From the NCBI GenBank assembly GCA_947489685.1, contig CANLEM010000001.1:682001-746000 (forward strand): a DNA stretch of 64,000 nt, read 5' to 3'. The position numbers were made by a program, and so were the translations under genes. Source of the DNA: an uncultured Aquimarina sp. (GTDB taxonomy: Bacteria > Bacteroidota > Bacteroidia > Flavobacteriales > Flavobacteriaceae). The notes under the pieces are model-generated. The model worked only from the letters and a program-made list of their open reading frames with translations. It did not search any database and had not been told where the DNA came from. This document shows positions 16,855 through 23,484 of this stretch, piece by piece (position 1 is the first letter of the stretch; every line of letters starts with the position of its first letter).

Positions 16855-18315
16855 ATGAAAATAAGTTTAAGAAATATATACGATCAGCAAGGGGTTTCTC
16901 TTCCTGTAGTTAGTGTAAGGCAAAATCATCAATTACATTTTAAGGCGCCAACTTCTATAAGAAAAGCTCAAGCCGTTTTTCTTTCAAAAAATAGCGGTAA
17001 TGGATTCGATTGCGGTTGCCGTAAGAGTGATTCGTTAAAACTTGTGATTTTACCAAAAGTGTTATCCAAAGAGTTTGGAGAAGTAGTTCCATCATGGGTA
17101 TCGGCAGCGCATAGAGATGCTAGAAAAGGAGCAGCCGTAAGAACAATTAAGGGGGTGCTTACCCAAAGTAGAATATCGGGTACTGATTTTCCTATGAAAC
17201 CATGGCACAATAGCTACGATTGGAACTATTTTGTAAAGACAGATAAACAATTTTTTTATCTCAATAGCCCGGCAAATAATGATTATGACGCAAAAAATAG
17301 AACTTCGGTAATGGAATGTGAATGGGACTCTAAATTTGTGCCTTTATGGTCCTTACCAATGCCAGGTGACCGAATACAAGTAACAGGTAGATGGATTTAT
17401 GATTGTGGTCATCCTATCAACGGGAAACATCGATCCGAAATACATCCTCCCAAGGCAGTAGTTTCGTTTAGAGAAGAAACAGAACTTTTTGCTGGTAACA
17501 AGGGGTTGTCAAGAGCCAGTAAGGCTATAGTGTATATTAATAGTAAAGGCGGGTATATAAATCAAAAAATTAATGATCAAAATTATAGCTTTGATATATA
17601 TCTACCCCCAAAACCATCGACTTCATCTGTTCCAAAGTTTAAAGTAAGTAAAATGATTGCGAGTCCTGTACACCCAATAATTGTTCCTTTTCCTAAAGAA
17701 AACCCGAAAATGTTGAAGGTTACAATTCCGTTGTTAGGCAAAAGTATCCCGTCAGGAAATTATGGGGTGATCATCAGTGGTGGGTGGTCCGATCCTAGTA
17801 GTAGTGACGCGAAGGATATTAAAAAAATAACAGTGTCATTAAAAGAGGTTTTTTTTAAGAAAGATAAGGATCCCGATGGTATAATTTTCTCGAAACGTGA
17901 CGAATGGTATCTATATACAGGTATAAATGGTAGGTGGAAGTTGTTTGAAAGTATGGATAGAGGAAAAAATACATTAAATCACAAAGTAACCTTTCATTTG
18001 CATAAGACCCAAAAAATCAAAATATCTACTAATGGGTACGAAGCCGACGCAATCCATGATATTATGGGGGCTTCTGTAGGGCTTCCTGCCAAGGTAACTA
18101 GTTCTTCAAAATTAACTTCTAGCGAAAGAAAAAAAGCAGGAGAAGGGATAAAAAAAGGTTTTTTAAAATTGGGTAAAAACTTGTTAGAAGGCAGTGATAT
18201 CGAAAATGACAAAATCGGAATCGTATATCAGGAGATTCCTGTTTCTCAAATCTCAAAGGGTGAAACAATACATTCAAATAAGGGAGATTATCATATCGTG
18301 GTAGACGTTACGTAG
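16855..18315 (+). CDS. Large protein of unknown function with Cys/His motif and C-terminal beta domain
   Basis: 486 residues, no signal peptide and no membrane helix apparent. A Cys53-x-Cys55 pair is followed by a striking cluster at 183-197: Asp183, Cys184, His186, His192, Glu195 and His197 within GRWIYDCGHP and EIHPP, which looks like a metal site or a catalytic centre. A later region (about 335-410) is beta-rich, with DEWYLYTGINGRWKLFES and a Gly-Tyr-Glu-Ala-Asp-x-Ile-His-Asp segment resembling a C2-like sandwich. I recall similar EIHPP motifs in unnamed bacterial proteins but cannot name a family. It sits between two small unknowns and the beta/gamma-crystallin gene. Confidence 0.7.
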   Translation: MKISLRNIYDQQGVSLPVVSVRQNHQLHFKAPTSIRKAQAVFLSKNSGNGFDCGCRKSDSLKLVILPKVLSKEFGEVVPSWVSAAHRDARKGAAVRTIKGVLTQSRISGTDFPMKPWHNSYDWNYFVKTDKQFFYLNSPANNDYDAKNRTSVMECEWDSKFVPLWSLPMPGDRIQVTGRWIYDCGHPINGKHRSEIHPPKAVVSFREETELFAGNKGLSRASKAIVYINSKGGYINQKINDQNYSFDIYLPPKPSTSSVPKFKVSKMIASPVHPIIVPFPKENPKMLKVTIPLLGKSIPSGNYGVIISGGWSDPSSSDAKDIKKITVSLKEVFFKKDKDPDGIIFSKRDEWYLYTGINGRWKLFESMDRGKNTLNHKVTFHLHKTQKIKISTNGYEADAIHDIMGASVGLPAKVTSSSKLTSSERKKAGEGIKKGFLKLGKNLLEGSDIENDKIGIVYQEIPVSQISKGETIHSNKGDYHIVVDVT

Positions 18316-18358
18316 ATTACCTCAAACTTCATAAAAGCTTAACGTAAATAAACATACT

Positions 18359-18373
18359 ATGCTCAGTGAGCAT
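18359..18373. promoter_or_regulatory. Palindrome upstream of the beta/gamma-crystallin gene
   Basis: ATGCTCA and TGAGCAT are perfect inverted 7-base arms around a single G. It lies 10 bases before the upstream start codon at 18383 and 43 bases before the alternative ATG at 18416. The size and position suit an operator; a few such palindromes are expected by chance in 64 kb. Confidence 0.35.
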
Positions 18374-18382
18374 TGGTAATGT

Positions 18383-19180
18383 ATGCCCCAAGAATTTTTT
18401 TTAAAGTATAAAAATATGGGAGTATCAGAAAAAGTAATTAAAGCAGCCACCAAAGGGCCAGAAGCAAAAAAAGTAAAAATTAAAGAATTAGGAGGTTCAA
18501 AAAATCATGAGTTTAATGTAAAACCTGTATCACTAACAATAACCTGTAAGGGAGAACTAATTGTATTTGGACAAATCTCGCATCATTTAAGATTTAGAAC
18601 AGATGATCAATGTTGGTTTGGGTTTAAGAAAAAAGGAAATACTATTTCTCCTAACAGTCCCGAAAAAATGGTTGTGGAGAAGAAAGAAGGGGGGCTTGTT
18701 AAAACAATAACAGGTAAACTAAAACCTATTGGCGTGGCAATAGGGGCTTATTATGGAGTTGATGTTGGTAAATATTTTGATAAGCTTGATGAGCATGCCG
18801 ACAAGCTTTCATTTCTGGATATGGATCATGGGTATGAAAAAGCGATAAAGAATTTCTTGTTAGCGCTATCTAAAAATATTAAGCCACCGAGATCCTTAAC
18901 TGGACCAGGGATTACGCTATACCAACATCATATGTTTGGAGGAAAAAAACTATTCATAAAGAAAAATGAGAATATCAAGCACCTCAAAACTGTAGGGTGG
19001 AATGATAGAGCTTCATCTCTTGTCGCTACAATTCCCGAAGGATTAAAATTAGAAATTTTTAAGCATGATAATTTTAAAGGAAGCAAAATAGAATTTGGTT
19101 GTGGTACACATTATATACGTGACCTTAAAATACATAAACTTGGAGACGAGATTACTAGTTGTCGCTGGACGAAGGCTTAA
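18383..19180 (+). CDS. Beta/gamma-crystallin domain protein with unknown N-terminal domain
   Basis: 265 residues. Residues 175-265 form a two-Greek-key beta/gamma-crystallin domain, with paired YQHHMFGG (180-187) and FKHDNFKG (226-233) motifs. The calcium loop NDRASS is at 207-212, with a second, degenerate loop DEITS at 255-259. Microbial members bind Ca2+ and some are secreted toxins or protease inhibitors. Residues 1-170 match nothing I recognise; they hold a Gly-rich hydrophobic segment (about 105-130). No signal peptide is seen. The ATG at 18416 (MGVSEK) is an equally possible start. It follows the 486-residue gene, with a palindrome between them. Confidence 0.78.
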   Translation: MPQEFFLKYKNMGVSEKVIKAATKGPEAKKVKIKELGGSKNHEFNVKPVSLTITCKGELIVFGQISHHLRFRTDDQCWFGFKKKGNTISPNSPEKMVVEKKEGGLVKTITGKLKPIGVAIGAYYGVDVGKYFDKLDEHADKLSFLDMDHGYEKAIKNFLLALSKNIKPPRSLTGPGITLYQHHMFGGKKLFIKKNENIKHLKTVGWNDRASSLVATIPEGLKLEIFKHDNFKGSKIEFGCGTHYIRDLKIHKLGDEITSCRWTKA

Positions 19181-19242
19181 TAATTAACGCGGAAACCGAA
19201 AAGCGTATAGAGTAGGTACATAGTTTATTAAAATATGAAATC

Positions 19243-19419
19243 ATGAAAATCTTAAAACTTGAAGGTTGTAAAACCCTTAACAAGACTAAACAAAAAAATA
19301 TCAATGGTGGGCGTCGTCCTCAAGAAGATGATCAGTGCGCCGAAAGGTGTTTGAGAAGCGGTTCTCCGCTTGCTACATGTTATCAACAATGTGGTCTTGG
19401 CCCAGCTCCAGGGAGATAA
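19243..19419 (+). CDS. Double-glycine-leader Cys-rich peptide precursor 3
   Basis: A 58-residue gene located by its leader. The leader is 23 residues ending NGG and shares ten positions with the precursors at 10301 and 11616. The 35-residue core has four Cys (32, 36, 46, 50) spaced C-X3-C-X9-C-X3-C, with a Ser-Gly-x-Pro turn in the X9 loop, as in precursor 2. It ends in a Gly/Pro-rich tail. A CX3C...CX3C core of this size is typical of two antiparallel helices joined by two disulfides. It lies 62 bases after the beta/gamma-crystallin gene and 72 bases before the DUF4242 gene. A longer overlapping plus-strand frame from 19335 has no support. Confidence 0.8.
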   Translation: MKILKLEGCKTLNKTKQKNINGGRRPQEDDQCAERCLRSGSPLATCYQQCGLGPAPGR

Positions 19420-19491
19420 TAAAGAGAATTAATAATAGTTCAGATCAGGAGACGAATATGTTTCCTGATTTGAATATAAAACAAAGCATTA

Positions 19492-19764
19492 ATGAAAACG
19501 TATCTTATAGAAAGAACAATCCCTAAAATAGAACTTTCCTCAACAGAACAATTAAAGAAAATTTCTGAAAAATCATGTGAGATTGTTAAAGAAATGGGAC
19601 CTAGTATCCATTGGCTACATAGTTATATTGTTAAAGACAAGGTGTTTTGCGTTTATAAAGCTTTGAATAAAAAATTAGTAGAAAAACATGCAAAAAAAGG
19701 AAGTTTTCCTATAGATATCATTTACGAATTAAAAGAAATTATTAACCCAGAAACTGCAAATTAG
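19492..19764 (+). CDS. DUF4242 domain protein
   Basis: 90 residues covering one complete DUF4242 domain: the start YLIERTIP, then IHWLHSYIVKDKVFCVYKA and EKHAKKGSFP follow the family pattern (W-x-x-SY, C-x-Y-x-A, EHA-x-x-G-FP). The family is small and soluble, with a ferredoxin-like fold. Some members are annotated as nickel-binding, but the role here is not known. It stands alone between the third peptide gene and a lipoprotein gene. Confidence 0.8.
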   Translation: MKTYLIERTIPKIELSSTEQLKKISEKSCEIVKEMGPSIHWLHSYIVKDKVFCVYKALNKKLVEKHAKKGSFPIDIIYELKEIINPETAN

Positions 19765-19807
19765 TTCAAATTTAATAGTATATTAACTATTTGATAAACA
19801 ACAAATT

Positions 19808-20272
19808 ATGAAAAAACATATTTTCTTATATACGGGGCTAATTATCTTTTTGTCATCTTGCAGCAAAGATGACGATGCTGGAAATACGGACAATGATACC
19901 ATTATCGGAGAGTGGATTTTACAAAGTACAACCGAAACAGATTATAATTCGGACCCAGACTCTAATAACGATGTTTGTCAAGGAAAAACGACCACATTAA
20001 TTTTTGATAATCAATCAATGATTAATATAATGGATATGTCGGCAACTAGATTTACAGATGATCCTATTACCAAAGTTTGTACAGCCGGAGTTGGTAGTTA
20101 CTCTGGTGATGCCCAAGGAGAAATAGTATTAGATGATCAAACTTTTCCTCCCCCAAAAGATCGATTTACTTTTGTTAGAAATGGTAATGAAATTATTCTT
20201 ACCGATAATAATGGAGGAGAAAACGGAGATGACCCTGATGCGTTGAAATATACTTTTGTAAAAGTGAATTGA
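19808..20272 (+). CDS. Lipocalin-like lipoprotein
   Basis: 154 residues with a lipoprotein signal (lipobox LSSC near residue 18) followed by an Asp-rich linker (SKDDDAGNTDND). A small beta-rich domain opens with IIGEWILQSTTE, the typical first strand of Bacteroidota lipocalin-like proteins (G-x-W-x-L). Two Cys (DVCQG and KVCTA) could form a disulfide. Such proteins sit in the outer membrane or periplasm; the ligand is unknown. Confidence 0.75.
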   Translation: MKKHIFLYTGLIIFLSSCSKDDDAGNTDNDTIIGEWILQSTTETDYNSDPDSNNDVCQGKTTTLIFDNQSMINIMDMSATRFTDDPITKVCTAGVGSYSGDAQGEIVLDDQTFPPPKDRFTFVRNGNEIILTDNNGGENGDDPDALKYTFVKVN

Positions 20273-20370
20273 CCTTATTTTAAGTCTTTGATCCTTGCAA
20301 TAGTTAGAATGAGGAGTTCTATCTAAAAATGAATACTTACTTTTGGGTTAAATTCTGAAAATTACCCTCC

Positions 20371-21300
20371 TTGGCCCAGAAAACAACATACACCCAATTA
20401 ATCAAAACCGAAGCACAACGCTTGGGCTTCCTTTCTTGTGGGGTTTCTAAGGCTGAGTTTCTTGAAGAAGAAGCTCCTCGATTAGAGAAGTGGTTGCAAC
20501 AAAACATGCATGGTGAGATGGGGTATATGGAAAATCATTTTGATAAACGCCTAGATCCTACTAAGCTAGTTGAAGGCTCAAAAACTGTAATTTCTTTACT
20601 TCTTAATTATTTTCCATCTCAAGGTCAGCAGGACCCCGAGGCTCCAAAAATATCCAAATACGCATATGGCACAGATTATCATTTTGTAATCAAAGACAAA
20701 CTTAAAAGGCTATTAAATTTTATTGAAGAGGAAATAGGAGAAGTACATGGCAGGGCTTTTGTAGATTCTGCCCCTGTTTTGGATAAGGCATGGGCTGCAA
20801 AAAGTGGTTTAGGATGGATAGGAAAAAATAGTAACCTGATTACTCAAAAAGTAGGATCGTTTTATTTTATAGCAGAGTTGATCGTTGACCTAGAATTAGA
20901 TTATGACCTACCCGTTACGGATCATTGTGGTACGTGTACAGCTTGCATAGATGCGTGTCCGACGCAGGCGATTGTAGAGCCCTATGTTGTAGATGGCAGT
21001 AAGTGTATTTCGTATTTTACGATAGAACTTAAAGAAGAGATTCCTGCCAGTTATCAAAATCAATTTGATGATTGGATGTTTGGTTGTGATGTCTGCCAGG
21101 ATGTATGTCCTTGGAATCGGTTTTCAAAACCTCATAACGAACCATTATTTAATCCAAAACCCGAGCTGTTAGAAATGACCAAAAAAGATTGGGAAGAAAT
21201 TACACAAGACGTCTTTTCTACCATTTTTCAGAAATCTGCAGTAAAGCGAACAAAATTTTCTGGCCTTCAGAGAAATATTAGTTTTTTAAAAAATATATAA
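20371..21300 (+). CDS. queG: Epoxyqueuosine reductase QueG (TTG start)
   Basis: 309 residues. QueG is the cobalamin- and Fe-S-dependent enzyme that makes queuosine from epoxyqueuosine in tRNA. Two [4Fe-4S] sites are visible: C-x2-C-x2-C-x3-CP in [12 protein letters not shown], and [11 protein letters not shown] with the preceding Cys in SKCISYF. The catalytic-type [13 protein letters not shown] and LGWIGKNS motifs are present. The start must be TTG at 20371: an in-frame stop lies 13 bases upstream, and the first internal ATG is about 47 residues in and would remove the conserved N-terminal domain. Confidence 0.95.
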   Translation: MAQKTTYTQLIKTEAQRLGFLSCGVSKAEFLEEEAPRLEKWLQQNMHGEMGYMENHFDKRLDPTKLVEGSKTVISLLLNYFPSQGQQDPEAPKISKYAYGTDYHFVIKDKLKRLLNFIEEEIGEVHGRAFVDSAPVLDKAWAAKSGLGWIGKNSNLITQKVGSFYFIAELIVDLELDYDLPVTDHCGTCTACIDACPTQAIVEPYVVDGSKCISYFTIELKEEIPASYQNQFDDWMFGCDVCQDVCPWNRFSKPHNEPLFNPKPELLEMTKKDWEEITQDVFSTIFQKSAVKRTKFSGLQRNISFLKNI

Positions 21301-21325
21301 AGCATTTATTGAGGATTTCATAATA

Positions 21326-21335
21326 CAAACGTTTG
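21326..21335. promoter_or_regulatory. CAAACGTTTG palindrome upstream of the symporter gene
   Basis: A 10-bp perfect palindrome with the central CG step of LacI/GalR-type operators, 171 bases before the symporter start. Short palindromes are common by chance, so this is only a candidate. Confidence 0.25.
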
Positions 21336-21506
21336 CACAATCCGTTTTATAGACTTTAGGTAAAAAACTCATATTCATTTTGCTATTATCTTGTATATTC
21401 GATAAGTTTTTTTGTTAAAATCATACGATTTTAATTCGAAACCTTCCCCCTGATCTTTTTGCTTTACAGCTTAGCCGTATATATAAAGCATAAAATAGCT
21501 TCGCTC

Positions 21507-23225
21507 ATGAACGAATTATCGTATATCGACATTACTGTTATTGTAGTGTATCTGATAGGAATCATTATCTACGGAATATCAAAATCGAAAAGAGGAAGCT
21601 CTGAAGATTATTTTTTAGGAGGACGAACAATGACTTGGCCTATAGTGGGTATTGCATTATTTTCGGCAAATATATCAAGTTCTACCTTGGTAGGTTTAGC
21701 ATCTGATGCCTATCAAACCAATATTAATGTATATAACTACGAGTGGTTTGCAGTAGTGGTTTTGATCTTTTTTGCGATATTCTTTTTGCCTTTTTATCTT
21801 AGATCAGGGGTGTATACAATGCCTGAGTTTTTAGAGAGACGTTACGATAGCAGATCAAGATATTATTTCTCATTTATAACTGTGGTAGGTAATATTTTGG
21901 TAGATACTGCGGCGGGATTATATGTAGGTAAGATTGTATTAACGCTATTGTTCCCTTCTTTGGATTCGACATTGATTTTAATAATTCTTGCCGTAGCCGC
22001 AGCTGCATATACTATACCCGGTGGGTTAAATTCGGTAATACAGACCGAAGTAATCCAAGCTATATTATTAATTCTAGGCTCTTGTTTGCTTACCTATTTT
22101 GCATTTGATCAGTTAGGTGGCGGATGGTCCGGTATGATGGCTAAGTTAGATACCATGTTATCTACAGGAAATGTGGATTTTGCCGACAGAGCTGCCGGAG
22201 GGAAGTTTATCCCATCAAATGCCGATGAGGTATTCAGTTTGGTACGACCTGATAATGATGAGTTTATGCCCTGGTGGGGTTTGTTAACTGGGGTGCCGCT
22301 TTTGGGATTTTACTTTTGGGCAAATAATCAATTTATGGTGCAACGAGTACTTGGGGCCAAGGACCTAAATCATGGGCGTTGGGGGGCACTATTTGCAGGA
22401 TTACTTAAATTACCAGTGATCTTTATTATGGTAGTCCCTGGTGTTTTGGCATTGCTTTTATTTAGTACATTAGATATAACCGGGCTTAATTATGAATTGA
22501 CTAATGGCGAAGTTTGCAATAATCTTTCAGATTGCCCTAATCTTACCTATCCGGTTTTACTTTTTCAATTATTACCGGTGGGGGTTTTAGGATTAGTAGT
22601 AGCAGGCTTAATGGCAGCAATGATGTCATCGGTTTCGGCTACATTTAATTCTGCTTCAACTTTGGTCACGATGGATTTTGTAAAACAGCTAAAACCTGAA
22701 ATGACAAGCAAACAATTAGTCAAGGTTGGTCAGGTTACCACAATTATATTGGTAATTTTAGCTATTTCTTGGGTGCCATTTATAGAAAGTGTAAGTGATT
22801 CTCTTTGGACCTATCTACAACTAGTAATTGCCTATACCTGTCCACCAGCCGTATCCACATTTATTTTAGGGTTATTCTGGAAACGTGCAAACGGAACCGG
22901 TTCGATAGTGAGTCTACTAGTAGGGTTTTCTCTCGCTATATTTATGATTCTTTCTCAATGGCTTGACTGGATTCCATCGATAAATGAACTTCATTTTTTA
23001 GCAAAAGCAACATGGTTATTTGTAATTTGTGTGATGATTCATGCAGTGGTAAGTTTGGTTACCATACCCCAATCCGAACAACAAATCATAGAGTATACTT
23101 ATAAAAAAGAAATGTTTGCTCAAGAATCTAAGGAGCTAGTTGGCCTGCCTTGGTACAAAAATTATAGAATTCTATCTATTGTTTTATTGATTTTGACAAC
23201 TGTTGTTGTAGGCTTCTTTTGGTAG
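21507..23225 (+). CDS. Sodium:solute symporter (SSS family)
   Basis: 572 residues from the ATG at 21507; the frame continues upstream to a TTG at 21459, but MNELSYIDITVIVVYL is the usual start of the family. About 13-14 membrane helices are visible. GGRTMTWPIVGIALFSANIS, with the SS-T-L-V-G-L-A segment, is the typical helix 1-2 region of Na+/solute symporters related to sugar or myo-inositol carriers. It imports a solute with Na+ across the inner membrane; the substrate cannot be read from the sequence. No catabolic genes are adjacent. Confidence 0.92.
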   Translation: MNELSYIDITVIVVYLIGIIIYGISKSKRGSSEDYFLGGRTMTWPIVGIALFSANISSSTLVGLASDAYQTNINVYNYEWFAVVVLIFFAIFFLPFYLRSGVYTMPEFLERRYDSRSRYYFSFITVVGNILVDTAAGLYVGKIVLTLLFPSLDSTLILIILAVAAAAYTIPGGLNSVIQTEVIQAILLILGSCLLTYFAFDQLGGGWSGMMAKLDTMLSTGNVDFADRAAGGKFIPSNADEVFSLVRPDNDEFMPWWGLLTGVPLLGFYFWANNQFMVQRVLGAKDLNHGRWGALFAGLLKLPVIFIMVVPGVLALLLFSTLDITGLNYELTNGEVCNNLSDCPNLTYPVLLFQLLPVGVLGLVVAGLMAAMMSSVSATFNSASTLVTMDFVKQLKPEMTSKQLVKVGQVTTIILVILAISWVPFIESVSDSLWTYLQLVIAYTCPPAVSTFILGLFWKRANGTGSIVSLLVGFSLAIFMILSQWLDWIPSINELHFLAKATWLFVICVMIHAVVSLVTIPQSEQQIIEYTYKKEMFAQESKELVGLPWYKNYRILSIVLLILTTVVVGFFW

Positions 23226-23418
23226 CATAATGATCGAGCTCTATACTGTTTACAAAACCACCTAAAAAGTATAAGTGCTCTGTAGGGCCAAAGTTTTGAG
23301 AGGTGCTGATGAAATTTTCAATAAATAAAACATATAGATGCATTATCTTTAATATAAGTGTTAAAAAAATGATTACTTTTTGCTATTCTTTATTTTTTTA
23401 AAGATTAAGAGCTTTAAA

Positions 23419-23449
23419 TTGCTGCATCTCACATAGACTTGTAACTTTG
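23419..23449 (+). promoter_or_regulatory. Bacteroidota-type promoter for maeB
   Basis: A TTG -33 element (23419-23421) and a TAACTTTG -7 element (23442-23449) are spaced by 20 bases, matching the Bacteroidota TTTG / TAnnTTTG pattern. Transcription would start near 23456, about 29 bases before the maeB ATG. Confidence 0.6.
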
Positions 23450-23484
23450 TAAGCTTAGTATTCGCACATTTATCTTGATTTAGT

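Noticed and set aside
19335-19526. 63-residue plus-strand frame overlapping peptide precursor 3 and the DUF4242 start
   Set aside because: It lies in another frame than both supported genes and has no motif; a shadow frame.
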